This document shows, piece by piece, positions 1 to 14,607 of a stretch of 64,000 nt of DNA. A model generated the notes under the pieces. It made no database searches. It saw nothing but the letters and a program-made list of their open reading frames with translations, and was not told the DNA's origin. Source of the DNA: Micropterix aruncella (taxonomy: Eukaryota > Arthropoda > Insecta > Lepidoptera > Micropterigidae); the NCBI GenBank assembly GCA_944548615.1, contig OX155951.1, forward strand, positions 40,591,964-40,655,963. Direction: 5' to 3'. Each line of letters starts with the position of its first letter. Position 1 is the first letter of the stretch. Position numbers and translations under genes: made by a program.

Positions 1-1260
1 GACTGAAAGATATCTGTGTAATGAATTTCTATTGAGCCGTGCACATTATCGGACATCAGTCGCGGACGTGACCTTGAGGCTTCGGACGTTCGATAGAGAT
101 CTGCAAGCCGCGTCCCAAAGGACTGTGCATACTATTTAGTCGCGTCCGTAAGGCGCGGCTTACGGACGCGTCCGATAATATGTTTGCCCCTTAAGTCTCT
201 AATTTGTTTTTAAAGTCGATGATGACTATAAGAATGCAATTACGCCGAAATGAGCGACAGTTTCTATCGACATGATGTCTAACTTCAATAACTCTGCTAA
301 AAAAATATAATTTAAAAAGTTAAAACACGACTGCTGTTACAAAAAGTGACTCTTCCGCTGGACAATTGTTTTTTAGAGAGGATTCACATGAGTCGAGCTC
401 ATTGACCCGGCTTTCTCAGTGGGACCTCGCAAGGCTGCAAGCCCTGCGGCAGGTATCTCGTGATAATCGGGCGCTACTCGTGACATATAGCCTCGCGCCG
501 GCTGCCGCCGACGAACGCAGTCGATTTCCCTCGGGTCAAGTAATAAAACGGTTTTTATTATATTGATATTTGTGGTTATGTATTTTCCATATAGATTTTT
601 CGAAACCTTTTATTTAATACGAAACACGATAATTACATATTATTTTTTAATTAATTAAATTTATTTGACATTTAGAGATAAGGTACCGGTTATTTGATAG
701 TTTAGGTACCCTATGTCACCTGGGATGACATATTGATTCTAACAATACTACCCACATTTAAATCGGTTTAAGCTTTTAGAAGATATGGGGAAATAAATAA
801 ATGGACATCATACATTAATACATGAACCCTGAAAACATTACACTTCTTTTCTTTGGGGATTTGTGTAAATATACACATAGCGCCGCCATTTTTATATTCT
901 TAGTTTATTTTAGAATATTTTTGGTACTCTTAGTTTTTCTGTTATTTCTGACGGCAAAGCGCCCATGAATTGCGCACGCTCAAAGTGAACCCACGATTTT
1001 CGACTTCTCGGATTCGTTACGTGTCCATAAACGAGATCATATCTCAAATATTTATTATCTGAATCTGGTTAAACAATTATTTTAGGCATTTTCATCTCAA
1101 ACACTAAAAAGATACGAGGCTATGAATTTCAAAAAGATTGGAAATTTCCCGATTTTCTTAAAATGCGACACGAGGTCAAACTACTACCAGTGTCTAATTA
1201 TTGCATTCGATCGACTGATTTAAAATGCAATTCATTTTATTTAATGATAACGCAAAATGG
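1..1260. other. AT-rich non-coding stretch with one perfect hairpin
   Basis: I see no gene here. Short open frames exist (for example around 366-566) but begin at non-ATG codons and resemble nothing I know. The one structured element is a perfect 12-bp inverted repeat, 141-152 pairing with 159-170, around a 6-base GC loop; it sits in a GC-richer patch at about 55-175. Confidence 0.6.
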
Positions 1261-1336
1261 TGACCCAGCCGGAAATCTAACCCGGAATCTTACAATATAA
1301 GACCAGGCGACCTAGCCACTATGCCACATGGCTGTG
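1261..1336 (-). repeat. Degenerate tRNA-like sequence (tRNA pseudogene or SINE head)
   Basis: Read on the minus strand, this stretch has a tRNA-like A-box (TGGCATAGTGGCTAGG) and, about 30 bases on, a damaged B-box (GGGTTAGATTTCC, where GGTTCGANNCC is expected). Overall it is closest to a Glu-type tRNA, but the acceptor ends do not pair properly and there is no clean anticodon arm. A tRNA-derived SINE promoter or a decayed tRNA copy fits better than a functional tRNA. Confidence 0.5.
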
Positions 1337-1605
1337 TCGAATACCAGAAGATCACGTTTTACGAGGAGGTGCCGATCTGATATTCCATAAAGTTTAAGCG
1401 ATATGGCATTTTTAAATCGCAACATCACTTTTTCATGCTACAAAATTGCATACCTCCTGGTATCATAAAATTTACAGATCTAACCTAGAACGGAGGAACT
1501 CCCTGTAGGTATACAAATCAACTCTGCCTACAAGTATTTTACGCACCTTTTCGGTGTCAGTGATTTTTTAACGCTAACGTGTGTTTAAATGTCAACGCGA
1601 GGTAA

Positions 1606-2275
1606 AAGTTCGGGTCACTGGGCCGGGGGCCTACCTCACAAGGAGTCAAGAAGAAACACTATCGAGCAGGGACGGTGCGGGTGCGAGAACGGCCGCGCAC
1701 CCAAACAGAAATAAGGACCAAACCTTGGTTCCACCACCTACCTTTCAGCCGTAAGGAAATCTCCACCCTCTGCAGGATGCGCATCGGTCATTGCTGCACT
1801 GCTGCTCACCTCAACCAAATACATATCCCCCCTTCTCCTCAGTGCGACTGCGGTCAAGCGTTTTACACTCTGGACCATCTCTTCTTTAACTGTCCCATTG
1901 TTAATAACTATCCTAACTTCATTTCGGACCTCTTAAATCTCAATATTCAGCTCCCTATTAGTACAGACTTTTTATTATCTCTCAACTCCCCCAATGTCTA
2001 CAAAATCATATGTAAATTTATTAAACTCAACAGTATGTCCCTTTAATAATAATTAATGAATGTTCCTCCATAGAGTGTTTGTGTGTTAAACGTATATATG
2101 TATTTCACTATATCTATTATTATTTGATTTTGTGTTCCCGACGGAGTGATTTCTTAATTGTTTCAGTGACGTCCACTAACACAAAAAAGTTTCCTCCTAT
2201 TTCAACGGCACACTTGGCAGAAATCACTCACTTTGGGTGGAGCCATCAAATAAAAAAAGAAGAAGAAGAAGAGCG
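1606..2275 (+). pseudogene. LINE 3' end: C-terminal zinc-finger tail of ORF2 plus 3' UTR
   Basis: The frame is open from 1606 (just after a stop) to 2045. It encodes the C-terminal tail typical of I/Jockey-group non-LTR retrotransposons: a PWFHHLPFSRKE segment, a basic RIGHC motif, then a CxCG...LDHLFFNCP cysteine/histidine cluster. No ATG starts it; it is a 5'-truncated piece lacking endonuclease and reverse transcriptase. The following 3' UTR ends in a purine GAA-rich tail at about 2253-2272, suggesting the insertion ends there. Family assignment beyond non-LTR is uncertain. Confidence 0.7.
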
Positions 2276-5200
2276 GCGTCGCAGCACATTGTAATTACTA
2301 TGTACTCACCACAATCGTCCTGTTTATGATACTGCGACGAAGTTTCTCGTCTCTATCTCTATCAAGTCATTCTTCTGCCATTTGTAATTTTACAGTACAA
2401 TGAAGCGATCATTTATAGAATTAGCGCTGGGCGTTTGTGCGGCGCAGAGCGGCAATAAAACAAGTTGATTTAGCGTCGGGGGCCTTTCCATCAATCCGCC
2501 GTTTCTAATTGGACCGTAAAAACTTTGCGAAAAACCGGATGCCAACGGATCGATGCGGCTGTGGGCTGCAGGCTCAAAGCGATTACGTATACTACCTATC
2601 TACAGCAAACACTCTAACTCCTGCAAGTGGGCATCTTTCTTTTATTTTTTGACGCGAAATTGTGTGTAAATACGGTTTTATACAAATCGGTTTGTTAGCC
2701 AGGTCAAAATTTTTGATGCCACGAAAATCCCCCGAATTTCATGACGCGATAACTCGGCGAGTAATGAATAGATAGCAATAAATACTAAATGCAGATACTT
2801 TATACGTCTAAGATTCTATTTAATGTGGTTTCGGAGGTCTTCGAGTTATCCCTTTACCACGATTGTGTGGTCCGTTGTAGAGAATCGATAACCACCGTTT
2901 GCGGTGCATAGTAGACGTACCGATGACAGTTTCAAACCGAGGCTAGCAGGAGTAAAACTCAGAGTACTTGTTCGGCTGATAATTTAATTAGGACTCTTGG
3001 GCGGACGATCTCGTTCGTACCCGTTTGCGGTTACACGATGTGCACCCGTAAAAATGATATAACCAATTGTTCCTTACTCCATTATTCTCGCGCGGTGGCA
3101 ATACAACGCGCTGGAAAATATGAATTGCTGTCTTTCGGGGTAAATGAAATATAATATTTGACGTATTCTCTACAAGGTTATTGCAGCGGTAGACCCAATA
3201 TGTAGACTAAAATATAGCGGTACTCATACATTGTAGGCAGTCTATCTTGTAAACACATAATGCTAGGATGCCGACAGATGTGTCATTTAAAAGCGATGGA
3301 TAGCTTCGATTGGCTCCAACAAAAATAAACGAAATTTTATAATTTTTTAAATTTGACAAATCAAAAAAATTCAAGAATTTCGGCCTAAACGAAACTAAAA
3401 AATAAACAGAATCTAAGTAAGCGGTAATTATGAGAAAGAGCGGCTAGAGATGAATCCAAAAAGACCCTAAAGACCGTCACCGACCGATGGCTACGCATAA
3501 TTTGTAGGCGTCTGTCTCGCTAACGTTTGAAGGTTGGAAAGAAATTCTCGTTGGAAGTCTCTACTTGAACCTAGAGTGATATTGGCTCAACAACAATAAC
3601 TGAAATAAAACACATTTGAAAAAAATGGTCATTTGATAAGAATGTCATATGTGACACTAAAAAAGGTCAGAATTTAAGTAAACAGCTATCAGAAGAAGTG
3701 CTGAAATTCTAAAATTTCATCCCAGAGCGATCAAGAGACTTACAGAAGGAGTTTAGCGAAGTAATGTTGCGCGGCATAAATTATGTTATTAATCCTAATA
3801 AATGCATTATAATGTTGCTGATGCATCCTAGATAAGTAAAAGATTTTTTTTTATTTTGTAATGACAAATTAATAAAAATTTTCTTAAATTGAAAGTTCTT
3901 TATTTTTTTGTTTGTTTTATTTTACCTTTTAATATATCATAATAGTTGAAAATAAAATCAAGACGGTTCAAAACGTTTTTTGTTCAAATAATTTATCAAT
4001 ATAATTCGAATTAAATAATAAACATTGCATTGAAAACAGTTTTATTATTTCAAAAAATAGATAAATAACATGTCCAATCACTTTTGAGGTTCTGATTAGG
4101 TTTGATGGATATATTTAAAGTTCTATGCAATCATCTCAAAATTGTTTTTTTCGGACTAAATGCGTTTTTTTTTTTTTTTTGTTTTATTTAGGTAAAAATA
4201 ATCATATACATTTGTGTGAAAATAATACATAATACAAATAGACCTATATTACCATTAATTACTTCAAAACATTATAAATAGTAGCAAGGGAAAATTACAC
4301 TAATAAGTTATAAACTTATAACAATAAACCAAGCAACCAAACCAAACTAATGCAACCAAAAAACAAAAAGTTTTACTTAAAAACAAATTAAACTATAAGC
4401 TAATGAAACAACAAATCGCCTATTTTATCCTAAAACTAAACAACGTTTCGGAAAATATGTCGAGGTCATTCGAAGCTTTATTATAATGTAAACATGACCG
4501 TCTGAAAAAGGTATTTTTCGCATAGTTTGTGTGAAAAGAGGGTATATAAAATGTATATTTTGAACGTGAAGAGGGAGACCGAGGAATTTTAAAGCGATGC
4601 TCCTCTATTGTATTCGCGCATCCCGTTGCATATCCATCGTATTTCGAAGCTGTTCGCGGTGGTTAAGTAAAACCTGTGGAACACCAACCCATGCAACGCC
4701 GGGGTTCGTTTAGGAGGATTTATTGACTTGAACTGAAACTACCAGGAAGAAATGAATCAGGTCAAGCGAACATTCTCTTATGGCATACTTTTGAGTTTCA
4801 ATAAAAGTTATGAGCGGTCAACCTAATCAAACGCCCGTGAAAGGTGGAGGGAGAGTCGTGAAGCACATGTCCGTAATTCCAAGGTACTCTCGGCACGATT
4901 AGCGATAAGTAATTTTTGACCCGTTTTGTGTGGGTTAGCATTTGTAATTGCATCTAGCAAAGTCGACAGTCGGGGGCGCACTGTCCGGCCGCTTTATTGC
5001 ACCTGTGGGAGCGACGCTAACGCTCTACCGGCCGCTTCGGCCGCTATGCGTCGCGTCGCGCCGCTATCTAGCGCGCTGCTTATCTGCCCTGTTGGGCTGT
5101 TAATTACTGCCGTCTCGCAGCTCGGTGGGCTAAACTCCGCCGCAATTTGCACTCTGCTTGGGACATTGAGGCATTGGTAACAAACTTCTGAATGCCTTTA

Positions 5201-5340
5201 TGCTCACAAAATGGAAAACTCCCTATTTGCGACTACGAACAATAGCGGGGAAAACAGTCATAAAGGCTTTCTGAAAACACAACGAAAACATGATATCAAA
5301 GACGATTGATCCTCCAAACGATATAGCTAAGAACATACAG
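2276..5340. other. Non-coding region with two GC-richer islands
   Basis: No protein, RNA gene or recognisable transposon is apparent. Two stretches, about 2,400-2,640 and 4,920-5,165, are GC-richer than their surroundings and contain homeodomain-type cores (CTAATTGG, CAATAAAAC, TTAATTAC). 2,860-3,035 contains several TGYGGT-type motifs. 3,840-4,400 is very AT-rich with long T and A runs. These could be regulatory but nothing here proves it. Confidence 0.4.
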
Positions 5341-5359
5341 GAGAGCTTTGTCAATTACA

Positions 5360-6440
5360 ATGAGCGAACCCGTAACCCAAAAAGGTAGAACAATATACAA
5401 TCGCTCTTTCCACCTGGGATGAGCGTAGAGACTTGATACAAAAACATTTCATTAACTAAATTCGCCAACTCGCCTGTCAGAGTCCAACGCTTCACGCGAG
5501 GCTCTGAGAAGCATCCAACGGCAGCCTCGCTCTTGACTACAAGTTACGGCTGGATTTCTCCGTCTTCCCGACTGGTTACGGGTTCGAGGTTCTGCGGTCC
5601 TCTACCTACTGTAAGCGGCAATTCCGTTTGAATTTGTCGCAAACTATGGCATCCTATGCCCGTCTCTAAAACAAGATCGGATGGCCAATTGATCGTTTCA
5701 CGAGCAGCTGCCAGTAGGTCATCTATCTACCCCGCTGCTTAGAAAACTTTTGTGAGCTAATGGGCCCTGTTACAGTTTAGCCACTAAGACCCGTGTGTAG
5801 GGTTGGCCAAACGCACGGGTCAACACCCATCCCGCGGCCTCCACACAGAAGTGCTAGCCCGGGTAGGAGTCTGGCCTGCGGACCAGTTTCCCCTAAGAGT
5901 CAACCTTCGGGCGCTCCCGGACGGTTTGCGCATCGTGCGGCGTCAACCTATCGATTGTGCATTCCGACCGACAGCCGGAGAAGTCTGGAAACAGTACTGT
6001 TTGCTATAGAACGGGGGTAGTTATTAACCTTACGGCAAGTGCTCTTGAAACGACCATTCGGCTACCCTATTCCGGGTGAAGAGCCGGGCAAAGGATGCCG
6101 TGACACGCGATAGATTCGGTAGACACTGTATCACCGCTACGTAATGGAGACGGCCGCGCAAGTTCCCTCGAACCTGTAACTAGTTGCGAGACCGGAGTAA
6201 TGGTTGAAACTGAAAGTAAGGGCGCGAGTGTCGGACCGCTTAGTGATTAACCTGGTTATCTCGCGGTAAGGCGTTGGTCTGTTACGGGCGAGTGGCGTAA
6301 CTAGACAGTGGACCGTTATCATCCCAAGTTTTCTACGCTCACCTCAAGGGAGATAGAACGATCCGATGTCGTTAAAACTTCCTGAGGTGACGGGTTCGCC
6401 CGTTGTAGTTGACAGATCCGGTTGCTTGCCTCCAGTCGTT
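5360..6440 (+). repeat. Dispersed repeat family A, longest copy
   Basis: A GC-richer block of about 1.1 kb that recurs in pieces at 12,085-12,365, about 30,215-30,300, 35,825-37,010 and 63,845-63,956. Shared landmarks include GAGCTAATGGGCYCTGTT near 5,757, the segment around 5,830-6,010 and the block at 6,320-6,430. It has no long open frame and I see no TIRs or LTRs at its limits. It is a dispersed repeat of unknown class; the strand label is arbitrary. Confidence 0.65.
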
Positions 6441-6716
6441 CGTCAGAGTGTATAAATATTATACGTGTTCTCAAAATCTATCTTTCCTTAGCTTGAATAA
6501 CCTAATTAACATTTGTTTATTATTTTTAATTACATTTTAATGTTTAAAATAATACCACTATAATAATAATCATAAACTATAATGATAAATATACACCAGC
6601 AATGTTCATGGGATCTCAAAAAAAATATGTATACACTATTGAAATATATAAAAGTATCCTATATAAAAGTCAGAGGTCGACACAACTTTTAATTTTTTAT
6701 TACATGAGACCATTCC

Positions 6717-10932
<4,216 letters not shown>

Positions 10933-11193
10933 TCAACCTATCAGAATATCATTTAATTTAGATAAGTGATAGAAACCACTGGGGTTGTGGTCCGGTGAGA
11001 ATGGAGGTTGTTTCAGTACTTCAAATCCAGCTTTTTCAATAGCAACCATCGCAACTCTAGACTCGTACGCTGGAGCGATATCTTGGTAAACTCTTTTGCG
11101 TCTGACAATGAGTGGGTCTGTGAGTGGGTCGCGGGTTTTACTTAATCTTGAATAAAATATTTTTTTTTTCGTTTCTGCTATACAATCGCCCAT
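10933..11193 (-). pseudogene. Tc1/mariner-like transposase fragment
   Basis: The 86-residue frame contains, near residues 40-85, a segment ending in PPFSPDHNPSGFYHLSKL. This matches the DDE/D-superfamily motif in which SPD carries the last catalytic acid, followed by xxPSDY/FxLF. The preceding APAYESRVA resembles the DNAPAH motif with its Asp and His lost. The N-terminal half is unrelated, so this is a short decayed C-terminal transposase fragment. I saw no TIRs around it. Confidence 0.6.
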
Positions 11194-11319
11194 ACATTTC
11201 CCGCCTAATAAATACCATATGTATTAATAAGAGACAGATCTTTTCAACTTATTACCTGTTTGCCACATTAAAAAAAATAAAATACAAAAAACCCACAAAC
11301 CAGTTGCTACCTCAATATG

Positions 11320-11737
11320 GCGCCGTGCTGAGGGACGATACAGTGCAGCTATGTTGAACGTCGCTCGCTGGCCACTTTTTCACCATCTCTCGTCTTTCAG
11401 CTCCTTCCCTCGTCGTGGGGTTTGTCATTTATCATCTGCCATCTCTATTCGCCATCACTTGCCGTCCCACTCTTGCGTAAAATTCATAAATTCTGTTTGC
11501 ACTATATTCAACCGAACATTCAGCGATGTGGGGCACCGCTGCCGGGCAGTTATCGAATCATTTCGGCTAATCTAAATCTCGTAGATACTTACGAACTGCA
11601 TGAATATCGTGTCTCACTATCTTTCAATCCCCATTTTTGTATTTATTGGTCCATTGATGACTTATTTATAAGTTAATGTACAAAAATGTGATGCGAATTT
11701 ATTCCGGAAACAATTTAAATAAATAAATAAATAAATT
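11320..11737 (+). repeat. Probable LINE 3' end with TAAA tail
   Basis: A GC-richer segment followed by an AT-rich 3' UTR ends in tandem AAAT/TAAA repeats at about 11,712-11,737, the usual tail of 5'-truncated non-LTR elements here. The coding part is too decayed to assign to a clade. Confidence 0.35.
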
Positions 11738-11745
11738 TTAAGCTG

Positions 11746-11846
11746 CTAATTGGGCTCGACTACGTTTCTTTATGAACTAATATCGGAAATAGTTCATGTG
11801 TGAAAGACGGTTCAGTGCGTTAGAGCGGAATATTAAATAAACAAAA
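11746..11846 (+). repeat. MITE family B, partial copy (one terminus)
   Basis: This starts GGGCTCGACTACGTTTCTT and continues with the AACTAATATCGGAAATAGTTC terminus seen at 23,099 and 62,940. The opposite inverted terminus is missing, so the copy is truncated near 11,846. Confidence 0.6.
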
Positions 11847-11895
11847 TTTTAACAAAAAAAGTGCAGCGGCCATGTCATTGTGATACTTTGAACTT

Positions 11896-12025
11896 GCTAT
11901 CATAATTGAATGCTTATACCAAAATTTTGTGTTTGTGCTGTTGACCGTTGAGGAGCTCCCTCGTTGGAAGCCAACCCTGGGTTCCGCAGTCCTGTTTTGG
12001 TGAAACTTAGAACAAAATTATAATT
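11896..12025 (-). repeat. Family C repeat unit, single inverted copy
   Basis: The reverse complement of the roughly 118-bp unit that occurs three times in tandem at 28,984-29,526. It shares ACCCAGGGTTGGCTTCCAACG, CGGTCAACAGCA and the CATTCAATTATGATAG end. Confidence 0.65.
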
Positions 12026-12084
12026 AATAAGCAAATGTATGGCCTTTAAGTACCAAGTCGGGGCCCGAGGTTTGTCGATTACAA

Positions 12085-12365
12085 CGGGCGAATCCATCAT
12101 CCCACGAGGTTATAACTACATCGACCCAATCGTTTTCCCATGGAGAGATCGTAAAAGACCTACGCAGACAGTTAAATCCACAGTCAAACTACGCCAGCAG
12201 TCCGTGAGAGTCTAACGTCTCACCGCTGGGAAGAGAATACAGCTGCCAAACCTCGCTCCCTTACTGACCCTTACTACCAGATTTAGACGGGTTTCTCTAT
12301 CCTTCAGTCTGGTCACAGAATTGAGGTCGCTTGCGCGGCCTCTGCCCGAATGAGACAAATGTGGA
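12085..12365 (+). repeat. Family A repeat fragment
   Basis: A diverged match to the 5' part of the 5,360-6,440 copy: a GTCAGAGTCYAACGYYTCAC-like block, a TCGCTC block and a GACGGGTTTCTC/GACTGGTCAC block ending in GCGGCCTCT. Truncated at both ends. Confidence 0.5.
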
Positions 12366-12375
12366 TTGTACCGAC

Positions 12376-12899
12376 CGCTCATGCGCGAACCACTCGTCGG
12401 ACATCATCGAAAAAAAAACACATTTTAATATTTATTTATTTCCCAAAACATAATTCACCTTACAGATGATTCCCAATCGTTAATTATTTTTCTAGGCTTT
12501 TAGTCTAGACTATAACTATTATTCTACTATTATTAATATTATTATTATTCTGCTTTATTACTATTACTATCATTATTATTGTACTTCCTACCGCCCGCTT
12601 GATTTGTGATTCCAATTTCTACTTTGTAATCCTTGAGAGCAGTTGAGGGTTATGTATAATATCCATTTAATTATCAAAGTAAATGATAGCATTTTCTAAA
12701 GTCCGCTCAATTTTGCATTCCTTAATCGCGCTCGTTTTAACACAAACTTTTAACTTCAACAACCGTCCAGGCTCAAAACTCTACACGCGATGCGAGTCCT
12801 TTATGTTCGTCCGAAAAACCGACAATCCAGGGAACAAATTTCAATTCACTGGCTTTTGCACTGCTTGATATAGGGCACTCCGTTGGCCGATCCTCTTGC
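12376..12899. other. AT-rich spacer
   Basis: I see no gene. It contains a run of imperfect TTA/ATT trinucleotides at about 12,517-12,580. Confidence 0.5.
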
Positions 12900-13490
12900 A
12901 AGTCGTAAAATAACCAGACTAGAGGTTGCCCACACTGCTTTTCCCGGTGCGCGGTCTCCATTCGAAAGCTTTTCGTTCCCAGCGTTGTTGGGTTCTTCGG
13001 CATATCTCCTTAGTTATTGACCACCATTTCGGTTTTTATTTCAGAGATTTCTACATTCCGGATCAATGATTCTGAGTATGGCTCTTTGTACGAGCCTCAT
13101 GGTCAAGATCCAAGTTTCCGCAACGTGCGTCATCACAGACAAGACGCACTGATCGTATACCTTGGTCTTCAGGCATTGCGGTTTATCAGACTGGAAGCTG
13201 CGGGGGAGTTATCCAAACGCTGCTCACCCAGTCGTATTCTTTAGTCGGCCTCTTTGACAAAGTGTAATCTACCAAGCTGTATGATCTGTCCTAGGTAGAC
13301 GCAATCTCTATGGTTAACGGCGACGAATCGACACGGGTATTAAGGATATTTTTTGTTTTCTTCATGTTCATCCGGGATCGATGTATTGAAATGTCTGGTT
13401 GAGGTCACTCAGCATTTTCTGTAGTTCCGCCAGCATATCTGACGGGTACAATATTATCTGCAAATCTTAGATGCAAAATGGGTTCCCTAT
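12900..13490 (-). pseudogene. RTE-clade LINE remnant (3' half of reverse transcriptase)
   Basis: On the minus strand, split over frames, are pieces diagnostic of RTE elements: LRFADN near 13,465, SDMLAELQKMLSDLNQ, YLGQIIQLGRLHFVKE, ETWILT and, near 12,975, RWERKAFEWRPRTGKSSVG. The catalytic ADD box reads ADN, and several frameshifts and stops separate the pieces. RTE ORF2 encodes an endonuclease and reverse transcriptase that copies RNA at a target nick. This copy is 5'-truncated and dead. A second, better-preserved RTE piece lies at 30,462-31,075. Confidence 0.75.
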
Positions 13491-13736
13491 TAATGTTGAT
13501 GCTGTATCATTCCCACTTCTACATTTCATGGGCAATAATGGGCATTGCTCAACAATTTCTATGAAATGACATCCCCCTAACTTGTGGTGTAATATTTTCC
13601 CAATCCAAAAAACCACAAAGGGTCTTTATCAAAAATCTGTAAAATCTGATATTCTGTATAAAGATGTATGGTCTATTTAGGTAGCTCGTTTCCAAATAAA
13701 TGATATACTTTCCTAAAAAAAAATTGAAAGTCTGTG

Positions 13737-14040
13737 TGTTTACGTTATATAATATATAGTTTATATATAGAAATTATACCAATAATCCAATTCACCATCA
13801 GATGGATAAAACGGCCAAATTAGTTGACGTATACGAAAATCCCCATATTGCGGCAAGTAACCGAATATCTCAATAGGTGGCGCTGCGCGCCAAATTAGCA
13901 CGTAATGTCATCGAATGGAGTTGACAGACACAAGTAATTTTCGGATCAGAAAATAAATTGTACTTTGTATTCAGCCTATAGTGTTTGATTTACGACCAAC
14001 ATTATTTGGGGAAGCCTGCTGGAGTGTACGGGCGAGTACA
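13737..14040 (+). repeat. 5' LTR of BEL-1
   Basis: 304 bp, TG...CA, identical by eye to 19,988-20,291. It contains an AATAAA signal at 13,952-13,957. LTRs of this family drive and terminate the genomic RNA; I cannot place the start site. Confidence 0.95.
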
Positions 14041-14057
14041 TGGTCCTACGAGTCGGA
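14041..14057 (+). promoter_or_regulatory. Primer-binding site of BEL-1 (tRNA-Tyr-like)
   Basis: TGGTCCTACGAGTCGGA starts directly after the LTR. It resembles the complement of an animal tRNA-Tyr 3' end, with about two mismatches as I recall that tRNA. The array at 40.5-60.5 kb carries a closer match. The tRNA 3' end would prime minus-strand DNA synthesis here. Confidence 0.6.
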
Positions 14058-14607
14058 AGACCAGACAAGAGGTTCTTGTTCCGGACCCGTTTTTGGCCAA
14101 GTATCAAGAGGCGTTGGATCGACGTCGAGGATACGGCTACAGGAGTGGCCTGGCTGCAGATTGAAGCCAGCGTGTGACGTACTGCGGACGGAGCCCAAGA
14201 GTGACGTCATCACCACCGTCATCACCACCAACACTACACTGGCACTGGACAATTACAGGAGGAAGGAATAAGTGACGTATAGTGCAATATTTATATGGAG
14301 GACAAACTGTGAGTACTTTAAGTTATTATATGTGAAGTGTGAACTGTCATCAAATTTCATCTGTCAAAAAAGGACTTTGAATAAATTCAATATTTTCATT
14401 TTTCAGTAGTAAATTTTGTGTTAATTTATATGTGTTTAGGACTTAGAATAATTTTAAGAAAAGTTAACAGACGGGGAACCTATGCCCGATTTCATAGCGG
14501 AGTCCAAACACTTGTGAATTTTTCGCAATTTATTGTATTTAGAACATTACTACTCTGAAAAATTGAAGGTATTATTGTTAACATTGCATTATAGTGGTAA
14601 CATTACA

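Noticed and set aside
1261..1336. Functional tRNA gene
   Set aside because: The B-box is damaged and acceptor ends do not pair.
5793..6322. Several 60-75 codon frames in family A
   Set aside because: Not conserved as open frames in the other family A copies.
14533..14607. Upstream start of BEL-1 gag
   Set aside because: The frame is open there but begins with TTG; the first ATG is 14,608.
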